Assembly: GCF_016722925.1 (NCBI RefSeq)
Contig: NZ_JAEQNC010000017.1
Span: forward strand, 1 to 64,000
Direction: 5' to 3'
From: Phytoamicus setariae
GTDB taxonomy: Bacteria; Pseudomonadota; Alphaproteobacteria; Rhizobiales; Rhizobiaceae
Length of the DNA: 64,000 nt
A model generated the notes under the pieces. It ran no database searches, was not told where the DNA came from, and worked only from the letters and a program-made list of their open reading frames with translations. Position numbers and translations under genes: made by a program. Shown piece after piece: positions 19,433-28,165 of this stretch; position 1 is the first letter of the stretch, and every line of letters starts with the position of its first letter.

Positions 19433-20317
19433 TTAATCATTTGCCCGATTACGAATCAGCCCCTCCTGGGCCATCGAGGCAATGATGCGTCCAGAACGGC
19501 TGAAGATGGTGCCGCGGCTCAGTCCGCGCGCGCCGCCGCCGAACGGGCTATCCTGCGTGTAGAGGAACCAGTCGTCGACCGTCTCGGCACTATGAAACCA
19601 CATGGAATGGTCCAGGCTCGCCACCTGCAGCGAGCGATCGAAGACGGAACGGCCATGCGGAAAGAGCGAGGTATCCAGCAAGGTCATGTCGGAAAGGTAG
19701 GCCAGGAACGCCGATTGCAAGGCCCGGTCGCCCGGAAATCTACCGTTCGGCCGCACCCATACATGTTGCAGGGCCGGCAGCGGCTCGTCGGAAACATAAT
19801 GGGTCATCGAAACCGGGCGCATCTCGAAGGGACGCTCGCGCAGCCAGTAGCGCTTGACGTGCTCGGGTGCACCCTGGAGGAATTTCTCGGCGACGGTGGC
19901 GGGGTCATCGAGCGTTTCGGGCGCCGGCACGTCTGGCATGTTGGACTGGTGGACAAAACCCGGCTCATCGACCTGGAACGAGGCCGACAGCGTGAAGATC
20001 GGTTTGCCGTGCTGGATCGCCACGACGCGGCGCGTGGTGAAACTCGCGCCGTCGCGAATACGCTCGACTTCGTAGAGAATCGGCACTGCGGGATCGCCGG
20101 GCCGGAGGAAATAGCTGTGCAACGAGTGCACGAAGCGGTCCGCCACGACGGTGCGCTGCGCGGCGACCAGCGCCTGGGAGATGACCAGTCCGCCGAACAC
20201 GCGCTGCCAGCCGACATTCGGACCTATGCCGCGAAACAGGTTCTCTTCGATCTTTTCAAGGTCGAGAATGCCGATCAGATGTTCCATGTTGCTCACGACG
20301 ATATCTGGGCGCGTCAT
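19433..20317 (-). CDS. tesB: Acyl-CoA thioesterase II
   Basis: Double hot-dog thioesterase that hydrolyses medium- and long-chain acyl-CoA. The 294 residues contain LDLEKIEENLFRGIG and QRVFGGLVISQALVAA of the first hot-dog, HSLHSYFLRPGDP, and the second hot-dog with LASLDHSMWFH and the catalytic-triad region TQDSPFGGGARGLSRG. The start MTRPDIVVSN has GGAG upstream; a longer frame begins 17 codons earlier and a shorter one at MEHLIG. Divergent from the UbiH-like hydroxylase with a 78-bp gap. Confidence 0.92.
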   Translation of the reverse strand: MTRPDIVVSNMEHLIGILDLEKIEENLFRGIGPNVGWQRVFGGLVISQALVAAQRTVVADRFVHSLHSYFLRPGDPAVPILYEVERIRDGASFTTRRVVAIQHGKPIFTLSASFQVDEPGFVHQSNMPDVPAPETLDDPATVAEKFLQGAPEHVKRYWLRERPFEMRPVSMTHYVSDEPLPALQHVWVRPNGRFPGDRALQSAFLAYLSDMTLLDTSLFPHGRSVFDRSLQVASLDHSMWFHSAETVDDWFLYTQDSPFGGGARGLSRGTIFSRSGRIIASMAQEGLIRNRAND

Positions 20318-20395
20318 TTTGGCATTCTCCGGCAGTTTCTTCGCAGGTGCACATCCTCTATACTCCATGACAATTCATCATCAAGGGAGTTTCCA

Positions 20396-21610
20396 ATGCT
20401 CGATATTCTGGTTGCCGGCGGCGGCTACACCGGCCTCTCGGTTGCCGTATCGATCAAGAAGGCCGCGCCGCACCTGAATATCATGGTTGTGGATGGCGCA
20501 CCCGACGGCGCCTGGCAGAAAGACGGCCGGGCTTCTGCTATCGCCGCTGCCGCCTCGCGATTGCTCGATGCGCTCGGCGTCTGGAGCGAAATCCTGCCGA
20601 AGGCGCAGCCGATCAACAGCATGGTCATCACCGATTCGCGAACTGCAGACCCGGTTCGGCCCGTTTTCCTGACATTCGACGGCAATGTCGCCGACGGCGA
20701 GCCCTTCGCCCATATGGTTCCCAACCCGGCAATGGTCGGCCCATTGATCGAAATGGCGAAATCCCTCGGCGTCGAACTGCGTTACTCCACCACCGTCGAC
20801 GGCTTCAGGAGCGGCCCAGGCTCCGTCAATGCGCATCTGTCCAGCGGCGAAACGCTGGCCGCGCGCCTGCTCGTCGCCTGCGATGGCGTGAAATCCAAAC
20901 TGCGCGAAATCGCCGGCATCAAGACCGTGAATTTCGATTACGGCCAATCGGGCATCGTCACCACGGTCGAGCACGAACGGCCGCATGGCGGCGTCGCCGA
21001 GGAGCATTTCCTCCCCGCCGGCCCATTCGCCATTCTGCCGCTTCCGGACAACCGCTCCTCCCTGGTTTGGACCGAACGCACCCATGACGCCGACAGGCTG
21101 GTTGCATCGGACGACCTCGTCTTCGAGGAAGAGCTCGAGCGCCGTTTCGGCCACAAGCTCGGCACGCTGAAAGTGGTCTCCGGCCGGCGGGCGTTTCCGC
21201 TTGGGCTGACGCTGGCACGCGCCTTCGTCGCCGAACGTTTCGCGCTTGCAGGCGATGCGGCCCACGGCATTCACCCGATATCTGGCCAAGGCCTCAATCT
21301 CGGTTTCAAGGATGTGGCCGCGCTCGCCGAGACAATCGTGGATGCCGATCGGCTTGGCCTCGACATTGGTTCGCTTGCCGTGCTGGAACGCTACCAGTCC
21401 TGGCGCCGCTTCGACACATTCCGCATGGGTGTGACCACCGACGTGCTGAACCGTCTGTTCTCCAACGACATCACCCCGATACGGGTCGCCCGTGATTTCG
21501 GACTCGGGCTTGTCGAACGGATGCCGACGCTAAAGAGCTTCTTCATCCGGCAAGCCGCCGGCGTCAGCAGCGAGGGCAACCCGAAGCTGTTGCAGGGCGT
21601 ACTTCCCTGA
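20396..21610 (+). CDS. UbiH/UbiF/Coq6-type FAD-dependent hydroxylase
   Basis: Flavin monooxygenase of the ubiquinone-hydroxylase family, predicted to hydroxylate the ubiquinone ring in the membrane-associated biosynthetic complex. In 404 residues the FAD-binding Rossmann motif VAGGGYTGLSV opens the protein, the DG motif is at LLVACDGVKSKLRE, and the second FAD motif FALAGDAAHGIHPISGQGLN is intact. Which ring position it hydroxylates (UbiH, UbiF, UbiI or UbiL type) cannot be told by eye. Start at the ATG with AAGGGAG upstream. Confidence 0.88.
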   Translation: MLDILVAGGGYTGLSVAVSIKKAAPHLNIMVVDGAPDGAWQKDGRASAIAAAASRLLDALGVWSEILPKAQPINSMVITDSRTADPVRPVFLTFDGNVADGEPFAHMVPNPAMVGPLIEMAKSLGVELRYSTTVDGFRSGPGSVNAHLSSGETLAARLLVACDGVKSKLREIAGIKTVNFDYGQSGIVTTVEHERPHGGVAEEHFLPAGPFAILPLPDNRSSLVWTERTHDADRLVASDDLVFEEELERRFGHKLGTLKVVSGRRAFPLGLTLARAFVAERFALAGDAAHGIHPISGQGLNLGFKDVAALAETIVDADRLGLDIGSLAVLERYQSWRRFDTFRMGVTTDVLNRLFSNDITPIRVARDFGLGLVERMPTLKSFFIRQAAGVSSEGNPKLLQGVLP

Positions 21611-21639
21611 CCGGCCGGGAAAATAGTTAACGTCCTTGT

Positions 21640-21669
21640 CTTGAAAGTTTTATGGATTGGTGACTATCT
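21640..21669 (+). promoter_or_regulatory. Housekeeping-type promoter upstream of rsfS
   Basis: CTTGAA followed after 18 bp by CTATCT resembles the rhizobial sigma-70 consensus CTTGAC-N17-CTATAT. It sits about 55 nt upstream of the rsfS ATG, in the only gap between the UbiH-like gene and the rsfS-rppH gene run. Confidence 0.6.
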
Positions 21670-21724
21670 TGAGTGATCCGGGTGCGTCGCATTCGGGCGC
21701 TTGTTCTGTTCAAGATAGAAAGGA

Positions 21725-22144
21725 ATGACACTGTCAACAGTACACGCAAAAGGAGGGGCACCATTCGCCTACTCCAAGAGCATGGAACGCGGTAACGATA
21801 CCGCCGCCAGCGCTCTCAAGCTGGTCCTCGAAAGCCTTGAGGACTCGAAAGCAGAAAACATAACCTCAATCAACATCACCGGCAAATCCGCGCTCGGCGA
21901 CTTCATGGTCGTTGTGTCCGGTCGCTCGAACAGGCACGTGGCCGCAATCGCCGACCACCTGCTCGACGACATCAAGGCCGGCGGCATGGGTTCTGCGCGC
22001 GTCGAAGGTCTGGAGACCGGCGACTGGGTGCTGATCGATGCCGGTGACATCATCGTCCACATCTTCCGTCCGGAAATCCGCGAGTTCTATAACATCGAGA
22101 AGATGTGGGCCGCGCCGGATCTCGAAGAGGGAACGGTGCACTAG
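21725..22144 (+). CDS. rsfS: Ribosome silencing factor RsfS
   Basis: RsfS binds uL14 on the 50S subunit and blocks subunit joining in starvation. The 139 residues include the family core LVLESLEDSKAENI, GKSALGDFMVVVSGRSNRHVAAIADHLL, and DAGDIIVHIFRPEIREFYNIEKMW. The N-terminal extension of about 25 residues is typical for rhizobia. The ATG sits very close to AAAGGA; ATG at 21782 (MERGNDTAAS) is an alternative. It starts the rsfS-rlmH-envC-like-ctpA run. Confidence 0.93.
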   Translation: MTLSTVHAKGGAPFAYSKSMERGNDTAASALKLVLESLEDSKAENITSINITGKSALGDFMVVVSGRSNRHVAAIADHLLDDIKAGGMGSARVEGLETGDWVLIDAGDIIVHIFRPEIREFYNIEKMWAAPDLEEGTVH

Positions 22145-22198
22145 CATGCCGACGCTCGCCGCTTAAAACGGCAGCGGGTATTGATCGCCAGAAACGCT

Positions 22199-22218
22199 GC
22201 GGAAGGTGCGCCTTCCGC
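22199..22218 (+). other. Stem-loop in the rsfS-rlmH gap
   Basis: A perfect 8-bp inverted repeat (GCGGAAGG / CCTTCCGC, 4-nt loop TGCG) 35 nt before the rlmH start. There is no T run, so it is more likely an mRNA stability or processing element than a terminator. The role is unknown. Confidence 0.5.
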
Positions 22219-22253
22219 AAGATGTAAATTCGGTCCGGAATTGGAGTGCCAAC

Positions 22254-22736
22254 ATGCGGATTTCCCTATTCGCGGTGGGCAGGTTGAAGAACGGGCCCGA
22301 AAAAGAGTTGGCCGAGCGGTATTTCGACCGCTTCGCCAAGGCTGGGCCTGCTGTCGGCCTGGAACTTGCCAGGATCAACGAAATCAATGAGAGCCGTGCC
22401 GGTAACGCCGAAACGCGTAAGCGGGAAGAGGCTACCCATCTCGAGAAGATGCTGGCCGACGGCGCGCTGCTGGTGCTGCTCGACGAGCGGGGCAAGGCGC
22501 TCGACAGCCCCGGCTTTGCCGACCTTGTCGGCACTATCCGCGACCAGGGAAAGCGCGAACTCGTCGTCGCGATCGGTGGCCCTGATGGGCTTGACCCGGC
22601 GCTGGCGGCCCGCGCCGACCACATGCTGTGCTTCGGCAAGATGACCTGGCCCCACCAGATGGTGCGGGTGATGATTGCCGAACAGCTCTACCGGGCCGTG
22701 ACCATCCTTTCCGGCCATCCCTACCACCGGGTTTGA
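22254..22736 (+). CDS. rlmH: 23S rRNA pseudouridine-1915 N3-methyltransferase RlmH
   Basis: SPOUT methyltransferase that modifies m3-psi1915 in helix 69 of 23S rRNA on the 70S ribosome. The 160 residues start MRISLFAVGRLKNGPE and contain ELVVAIGGPDGLD (SAM-binding knot), LCFGKMTWPHQMVRVMIAEQLYRA and the C-terminal GHPYHRV, all hallmarks of RlmH. The start has GGAG upstream; the in-frame ATG at 22206 is too far upstream. Pairing with rsfS is widespread in bacteria. Confidence 0.96.
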   Translation: MRISLFAVGRLKNGPEKELAERYFDRFAKAGPAVGLELARINEINESRAGNAETRKREEATHLEKMLADGALLVLLDERGKALDSPGFADLVGTIRDQGKRELVVAIGGPDGLDPALAARADHMLCFGKMTWPHQMVRVMIAEQLYRAVTILSGHPYHRV

Positions 22737-22821
22737 CACAATCAAATCGTTTGGCCCCCGGCGCAAATCAGCATAACATTCGCCGGATTTTTCAGGCTGG
22801 ATACGGCATTCTCTGGTGCGC

Positions 22822-24201
22822 ATGAATTTTTTCGAACGACAGATCAGGACGGGCGGCGCATTTGCGCTGGCGCTGATGCTGTCGGCGCCACCCTTGGGCG
22901 CAATGGCGCAGGAAGCCACCCCGATTCCGCCAACGACGGTCAATGCCGAAGGCGTCCTGACCATCCGTCGCAACGCCACGGAAAGCGAACTCCGGGAACT
23001 GGCAAAATCACTTGCCGAAGCCAAGGAGCGCAGCGAGGCGCTTGCCGTTAGTCTGGCCGGCATCGAGAAGACGACAGCGGGGATCCGTACGGCGCTCGTC
23101 GATTCAGCGGCAAAACGCAAGGGCCTGGAACGGCAGGTGCTCGCTGACGAGCGCCGGCTGAAGGAACTCGAGGAAAGCCAGAGCAAGGTCAAGGCGTCGT
23201 TGCATTCGCGGCGAGGCCTGCTTTCCGAAGTGCTTGCCGCACTCCAGCGCATGGGGCGCAATCCACCGCCCGCACTGTTGGTGACGCCCGACGACGCATT
23301 GTCTTCGGTGCGCAGTGCCATCCTGCTTGGGGCCGTGGTGCCCGGCATTCGCGGCGAAACCGAAAAGCTCGCCGCCGACCTCTTGTCGCTTGGCAAGTTA
23401 CGCACCGAGATCGCAGCGCAAAAGGAAAGCTACGTCAAGACGATGGCTTCCGCGCTCGAAGAAGAGAAGCGCATGGCGGCGCTGATCGCCGAAAACGACA
23501 AGCTATCCACCAGCAATCGTACAGAGCTGGCCAAGGAACGTAAGCGCGCCGAGCAACTGGCCGCGCGCGCCACCAGCCTCGAAGGCCTGATATCGTCGCT
23601 CGAGCGTGACATCGCGTCGGCCCGCGAGGCAGCGGCGCTGGCCAAAGCCGAGGACCTCAGGCGCCAGAACCTTTCGGCGGCGGAAATCGAGAAGGCCAAG
23701 CGCGAGGCCGCCACCGGGTTGCCCGACAAAAACCGCATTGCTCCAGCATATGCGTTTTCGACGCTGACGGCGAAGCTGGACCTGCCGGTGGCAGGTGACG
23801 TGCTTCGCTCTTTCGGCGACGAGGACGGCACTGGACATGCCGCACAGGGCTTGACGGTTGCCGCGGGGCCGGGTCTTGTGGTGACAGCGCCGGCTGATGG
23901 CTGGGTGATGTTTGCAGGGCCTTTCCGCAGCTATGGCCAGATGGTCATCATGAATGCGGGAGAGAACTATCACATCGTTCTTTCCGGCATGGACATGGTG
24001 ACGGCACGCCAGGGGCAGTTCGTCGTCGCCGGCGAGCCGATCGGCCAGATGGGCGCAAAGAGAATCGCAAGCGCGGCCGGTCTTAATCTGGTAACGGACC
24101 GTCCGACATTGTACATAGAATTCCGAAAGGACGGAAAACCGGTCGATTCGCGACCCTGGTGGTCCGCCAAAGACCTGGGAAAGGCCCGAAATGATACGTA
24201 A
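22822..24201 (+). CDS. EnvC-like murein hydrolase activator with degenerate LytM domain
   Basis: A 459-residue secreted protein: signal peptide (about 10-32, ending AMAQ), a long coiled coil of Glu/Lys/Arg/Leu heptads (about 50-310), then a C-terminal LytM-like domain. The zinc motifs are not conserved: the HxxxD position reads AAQGLTV and the HxH position reads LYIEF. It is therefore probably not a peptidase but an EnvC-type activator of an amidase at the division site. It overlaps ctpA by 11 bp, so the two are translationally linked. A GTG two codons earlier is an alternative start. Confidence 0.85.
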   Translation: MNFFERQIRTGGAFALALMLSAPPLGAMAQEATPIPPTTVNAEGVLTIRRNATESELRELAKSLAEAKERSEALAVSLAGIEKTTAGIRTALVDSAAKRKGLERQVLADERRLKELEESQSKVKASLHSRRGLLSEVLAALQRMGRNPPPALLVTPDDALSSVRSAILLGAVVPGIRGETEKLAADLLSLGKLRTEIAAQKESYVKTMASALEEEKRMAALIAENDKLSTSNRTELAKERKRAEQLAARATSLEGLISSLERDIASAREAAALAKAEDLRRQNLSAAEIEKAKREAATGLPDKNRIAPAYAFSTLTAKLDLPVAGDVLRSFGDEDGTGHAAQGLTVAAGPGLVVTAPADGWVMFAGPFRSYGQMVIMNAGENYHIVLSGMDMVTARQGQFVVAGEPIGQMGAKRIASAAGLNLVTDRPTLYIEFRKDGKPVDSRPWWSAKDLGKARNDT

Positions 24202-25522
24202 AACTTCTTTGGTGCTACTCGGTGCGTTGATGGGTTCGACGGCGATGATGGCGGTCTATTCCGTCGTTGCGCCTGCCGAAGCTGCCGGGTCATCGACCTA
24301 CCGTGAACTTAGCATTTTCGGCGAAGTCTTCGAACGCGTGCGGGCGCAATACGTCACCCCGCCGAACGAGGAAAAGCTCGTGGAATCCGCCATCAACGGC
24401 ATGTTGACGTCGCTGGATCCGCATTCGAGCTACATGAACGCCAAGGACGCCGACGATATGCGTACCCAGACGCGCGGCGAATTCGGCGGTCTCGGCATAG
24501 AAGTGACGATGGAGAACGACCTGGTCAAGGTCATCACACCGATCGACGATACCCCTGCTTCGAAAGCCGGCGTGCTGGCGGGCGACCTGATCTCCAAGAT
24601 CGATGGCGCCGACGTCCGTGGCCTGAAGCTGGAAGACGCGGTTGACAAGATGCGCGGCGAGGTCGGCACGCCGATCAAGCTGACGATCCTGCGCAAGGGC
24701 GCAGACAAGCCGATCGACATCACCATCAAGCGTGACATCATCGCGGTTCAGGCTGTCAAGGTGCGTGTCGAAGGCGACGTTGGCTACCTCCGCGTCATTT
24801 CCTTCACTGAGAAGACTTATGACGACCTGAAGAAGGCAATCGAAAAGATCCAGGCGCAGGTGCCGAACGACAAGCTCAAGGGCTATGTCCTCGATCTTCG
24901 CCTCAATCCGGGCGGCCTGCTCGATCAGGCGATCAACGTCTCCGACGCTTTCCTCAACAAGGGCGAGATCGTTTCGACGCGCGGCCGTGTCGAAAGCGAA
25001 ACCCGTCGATTCTCGGCCACCGACGGCGAACTAGTCAACGGCAAGCCGGTGATCGTGCTCGTCAATGGCGGCTCGGCATCGGCCTCGGAAATCGTTGCCG
25101 GTGCGCTGCAGGATCTCAAGCGCGCCACCATTCTCGGTACGCGCTCGTTCGGCAAGGGGTCGGTCCAGACGATCATCCCGCTCGGCGACAATGGCGCATT
25201 GCGGCTGACGACGGCGCTCTACTACACGCCATCAGGCAAATCGATCCAGGGCATCGGTATCTCCCCCGACATCAAGGTCGAGGAACCGATCCCGGCCGAA
25301 CTGCAGGGCAAGATCGAGAAAGCCGCTGAATCGTCGCTGACCGGCCATATCAAGGGCCAGAACGAGACCGACGAAGGCTCCGGCTCGCAGGCCTATGTGC
25401 CGCCGGATCCGAAGAACGACGTGCAGCTGAATTACGCACTCGATCTTCTGCGCGGCAAGAAGACCGATGCGGCCTTCCCGCCGGACCAGACCAAGGCGGT
25501 CGCCGCCGAACAGGCCAAGTAA
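24191..25522 (+). CDS. ctpA: Carboxy-terminal processing peptidase CtpA (S41)
   Basis: Periplasmic serine protease with Ser/Lys dyad that trims envelope proteins. The 443 residues show a signal peptide (to about 31), a PDZ domain (GGLGIEVTMEND to ILRKGADKP, about 97-175), the S41 core with LRLNPGGLLD, the catalytic S297 in GGSASASE and K322 in RSFGKGSVQT. The C-terminus continues about 120 residues with charged linkers. It follows the EnvC-like gene with overlapping ends, in an arrangement conserved in Rhizobiales; joint control of peptidoglycan hydrolases is a reasonable inference. Confidence 0.93.
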   Translation: MIRKTSLVLLGALMGSTAMMAVYSVVAPAEAAGSSTYRELSIFGEVFERVRAQYVTPPNEEKLVESAINGMLTSLDPHSSYMNAKDADDMRTQTRGEFGGLGIEVTMENDLVKVITPIDDTPASKAGVLAGDLISKIDGADVRGLKLEDAVDKMRGEVGTPIKLTILRKGADKPIDITIKRDIIAVQAVKVRVEGDVGYLRVISFTEKTYDDLKKAIEKIQAQVPNDKLKGYVLDLRLNPGGLLDQAINVSDAFLNKGEIVSTRGRVESETRRFSATDGELVNGKPVIVLVNGGSASASEIVAGALQDLKRATILGTRSFGKGSVQTIIPLGDNGALRLTTALYYTPSGKSIQGIGISPDIKVEEPIPAELQGKIEKAAESSLTGHIKGQNETDEGSGSQAYVPPDPKNDVQLNYALDLLRGKKTDAAFPPDQTKAVAAEQAK

Positions 25523-25589
25523 CAACCGTGCGGCGGGATCCAACGATCCCGCCGCTCCACATTTCCCAGCAAGGGCAGGCGGTCACCCT

Positions 25590-26795
25590 TTGAGTTCCGG
25601 CATTCACACCCCCCTGGGCAAAGACAGAAAACCTTCTTCCGCAAGGCCGCGCTTCCTCACCGCTGGCCGGCTCTTGGTTGCCACCGGCATCATCGTTGTG
25701 CTTGGAGGGTCCATTTACCCGCTGATAGCGCCAGAAAAGCTGGCGAAGCCCGAAGCCCTCGTCGCCGATGCGGTCAATGCCGGCGTGCAGGAAGATCAGA
25801 ATTCACCAGAGACGGCGGGTTCCGAGACTGATCCCAAGCAATTCGACAAGCTCAAGCGCTCCAGGCCGCTCGATGGCGCCAATGTCGACAGGCAGGTTCT
25901 CGAAGATGGAACGGTCGTCACCAAGATCACGCCGAAAAGCCGCGACAAGAGTGGCCCGATCGTTATCGATGCAAAGGCCAATGCCGCGCAGGACCCGCGC
26001 AACTCGACCTTCCCTGACGAGGCGCTTGTACAAGAAACCCCTAACGGCAAACTGCCTGTTGTCGCCGCCGATGGCACCCGTCCGGTCGAGCGCTACGCCC
26101 GGCCGTGGTCCGGCGCGCGGGGCACCCGCATTGCCATCGTCGTGGGCGGCCTCGGCCTAAGCCAGACCGGCACGCTGCGGGCGCTGAAAATGCTGCCGGA
26201 AGAAGTCACTGTCGCGTTCGCTTCGAATGGCAATTCGTTGGCCCGCTGGATGCCGGAAGCCCGGCGCGGCGGCCATGAGGTGCTGCTGCAGGTTCCGCTC
26301 GAGCCGTTCGACTACCCCGACAACGATCCCGGCCCGCTGACGCTGCTGCACAGCAATTCCGAAGCGAAGAACCTGTCGCTACTGCATAAGTCGATGGCCA
26401 AGACGACCAATTATACCGGCGTGATGAACTATCTTGGCGGCCGCCTGCTCGCCGATCCGTCAGCGTTGGAGCCAGTCATGCGCGACATCGGCGAACGCGG
26501 CCTTCTGTTTCTGGACGACGGTTCGTCGGCGCAGTCGCAATCCGGCACTTATGCGAAAGCATTTGCGATGCCGCACGCCTTTGCCGACATCGTACTGGAC
26601 AACGAGGTTAATCGCTCAGCGATTCTGAAAAAGCTCGACGAACTGGAGCGGGTCGCACTCCGCAAGGGCAGCGCGGTCGGCGTGGCCTCCGCGTTTGACG
26701 AAAGCGTCGATGCGGTGACGGAATGGGCGCGTCAGGCGGGCGGCCGCGGCATCGAAATCGTCGGTGTGTCGGCATTGGCCGAAGTTCCGAACTGA
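25590..26795 (+). CDS. Divergent polysaccharide deacetylase family protein (DUF610)
   Basis: A 401-residue envelope protein with one N-terminal transmembrane segment (LLVATGIIVVLGGSIYPLI), a variable charged linker to about residue 170, then a divergent NodB-like barrel: RIAIVVGGLGLSQTG, LPEEVTVAFASNG, LLQVPLEPFDYPDNDPGP, MNYLGGRLLADPSALEPV and LFLDDGSS. The catalytic Asp-His-His set of true deacetylases is not clear, as usual in this group. The likely start is TTG at 25590 with AGGCGG upstream, because the in-frame ATG at 25467 lies inside ctpA. It is the next gene after ctpA in many rhizobia. Confidence 0.85.
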   Translation: MSSGIHTPLGKDRKPSSARPRFLTAGRLLVATGIIVVLGGSIYPLIAPEKLAKPEALVADAVNAGVQEDQNSPETAGSETDPKQFDKLKRSRPLDGANVDRQVLEDGTVVTKITPKSRDKSGPIVIDAKANAAQDPRNSTFPDEALVQETPNGKLPVVAADGTRPVERYARPWSGARGTRIAIVVGGLGLSQTGTLRALKMLPEEVTVAFASNGNSLARWMPEARRGGHEVLLQVPLEPFDYPDNDPGPLTLLHSNSEAKNLSLLHKSMAKTTNYTGVMNYLGGRLLADPSALEPVMRDIGERGLLFLDDGSSAQSQSGTYAKAFAMPHAFADIVLDNEVNRSAILKKLDELERVALRKGSAVGVASAFDESVDAVTEWARQAGGRGIEIVGVSALAEVPN

Positions 26796-26807
26796 GTTTG
26801 AATTCCA

Positions 26808-26927
26808 CCCGCATCCTAGCCCTCTCCCCGCAAGCGGAGAGACTAGAGGCGACGGCGGCACCACAATTCCCTTCTACCGGTTTTAACGGGGAGAAGGTGG
26901 CGGCAGCCGGGTGAGGGACACACCACA
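26808..26927. repeat. RIME-type intergenic mosaic repeat
   Basis: About 120 bp made of two hairpins: CTCTCC..GGAGAG at 26822-26841 and CCTTCT..AGAAGG at 26870-26897. They are flanked by the GGTGGCGGCAGCCGGGTGAGGG tail common to rhizobial intergenic mosaic elements. It fills the gap between the deacetylase gene and rppH and may act as a terminator or mRNA-processing site. Compare with 54289-54470. Confidence 0.7.
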
Positions 26928-26942
26928 TTGATGGAGATCATT

Positions 26943-27467
26943 ATGACCAAGAAAATCAAAGCCGAAGACCTCCCCTACCGTCCCTGCGTCGGCATTATGG
27001 TGCTCAACCGCGATGGCTTGGTCTGGGCTGGCAAGAGGACGCCGATCGGAAACTCGGAATATGACGGTTCGCCACAGCTCTGGCAGATGCCGCAAGGTGG
27101 CATCGACAAGGGGGAAGATCCCGAAGCAGCGTCTCTGCGCGAACTCTATGAGGAAACCGGCATGCGAACAGTCAAGCTGGTCGGCCGCGCGAAGGGCTGG
27201 ATCAACTACGACCTGCCGGAAGATCTGATCGGCATCGGCCTCAAGGGCAAATATCGCGGCCAGACGCAGGCCTGGTTCGCCTATCGCTTCGAGGGGGATG
27301 ATAGCGAAATCCAGATCGCCCCGCCGCCCGGCGGCCACGACCAGGAATTCGACGAATGGGCCTGGAGGCGCATGGAGGATCTTCCGGGGCTGATCGTCCC
27401 CTTCAAGCGCGCGGTCTACGACCAGGTTGTCGCCGAATTCGCCTATCTCTCAGGTGTGAAGGCTTGA
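26943..27467 (+). CDS. rppH: RNA pyrophosphohydrolase RppH
   Basis: Nudix enzyme that removes pyrophosphate from mRNA 5' ends and starts RNase E-dependent decay. The 174 residues open with [19 protein letters not shown], carry the Nudix box GGIDKGED...REL.EETG at 52-74, and end with a RppH-type C-terminus. The chosen ATG has GGAG upstream, 7 nt away; a longer frame adds only five residues. It closes the rsfS-to-rppH gene run. Confidence 0.94.
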   Translation: MTKKIKAEDLPYRPCVGIMVLNRDGLVWAGKRTPIGNSEYDGSPQLWQMPQGGIDKGEDPEAASLRELYEETGMRTVKLVGRAKGWINYDLPEDLIGIGLKGKYRGQTQAWFAYRFEGDDSEIQIAPPPGGHDQEFDEWAWRRMEDLPGLIVPFKRAVYDQVVAEFAYLSGVKA

Positions 27468-27477
27468 ACGCAACCGT

Positions 27478-27520
27478 AACAAATAAGCCCGCCGACATCC
27501 GTCAGGCGGGCTTATTTGTT
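27478..27520. terminator. Strong bidirectional terminator between rppH and bfr
   Basis: A perfect 16-bp inverted repeat (AACAAATAAGCCCGCC / GGCGGGCTTATTTGTT, 11-nt loop) with A/T-rich outer arms that give a U run on both strands. It lies 10 bp past rppH and 18 bp past bfr, which are convergent. Confidence 0.9.
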
Positions 27521-27538
27521 TTGGGAGTGCCGATGCGC

Positions 27539-28024
27539 TTACTCGGCTTCGTTTGCCGGCTCGGCGTTCAACTGGCCATACTTTTCTTCGCCAAGCTTGG
27601 CGAGCAGATCGAGTTGCGTTTCCAGGAAGTCGATATGACCCTCCTCGTCCGCCAGCAATTCCTCGAACAGCTTCATTGAAACATAGTCGCCGGCTGCATG
27701 ACAGATATCACGCGACTGCTTGTAGGCGGTACGGGCATCATACTCGCCGGCGAGATCGGCTTCCAGCACTTCCTTGATGTTCTGACCGATCCGGAGGGGA
27801 GCCAACGTCTGCAGATTGGGATGACCTTCGAGGAAAATGATGCGGGCAACCAGACGGTCCGCGTGGTGCATTTCTTCGATGGATTCGGCCCGCTCCTTCT
27901 TGGCCAGCTTCTGGTAGCCCCAGTCCTCCAGCAGCCGGTAATGGACCCAATACTGGTTGACGGCACCGAGTTCCAAGAACAGCGCCTGATTCAGCCGTTC
28001 GATGACTTTCGCATCACCCTTCAT
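27539..28024 (-). CDS. bfr: Bacterioferritin
   Basis: 24-subunit iron-storage protein with heme at subunit interfaces. In 161 residues all ferroxidase ligands are at their usual places: E18, E51, H54, E94, E127 and H130, and the heme ligand M52 is present in EEMHHADR. The start [20 protein letters not shown] has GGGAG upstream. The partner gene bfd lies upstream on the same strand, and an Irr-like palindrome lies between them. Confidence 0.96.
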   Translation of the reverse strand: MKGDAKVIERLNQALFLELGAVNQYWVHYRLLEDWGYQKLAKKERAESIEEMHHADRLVARIIFLEGHPNLQTLAPLRIGQNIKEVLEADLAGEYDARTAYKQSRDICHAAGDYVSMKLFEELLADEEGHIDFLETQLDLLAKLGEEKYGQLNAEPANEAE

Positions 28025-28091
28025 GGCAGATAACTCCCTTTTGGCTTGAATGAAGACATAAAAACAGGATCGCACGGGAAAGTCGAGCGCG

Positions 28092-28109
28092 AATTAGAAT
28101 GATTCAAAT
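28092..28109 (-). promoter_or_regulatory. Putative Irr (ICE) iron-control box upstream of bfr
   Basis: On the minus strand the site reads TTTGAATCATTCTAATT, a near-palindrome (TTTGAA-TCA-TTCTAA) resembling the rhizobial Irr box, whose core is TTNGAA-N3-TTCNAA. It is about 70 nt before the bfr ATG. Iron storage genes are known Irr targets in rhizobia, so iron-responsive control fits. Confidence 0.5.
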
Positions 28110-28165
28110 AGGGTACTGGAGCGACGATGTTGGGTGCGCCGCAACGCTTCCAGTCGCTGGGAAAA

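Noticed and set aside
19592-20395. N-terminal extension of the UbiH-like protein
   Set aside because: This frame runs antisense through tesB; the FAD-binding start MLDILVAGGGYTG with AAGGGAG upstream marks the true beginning.
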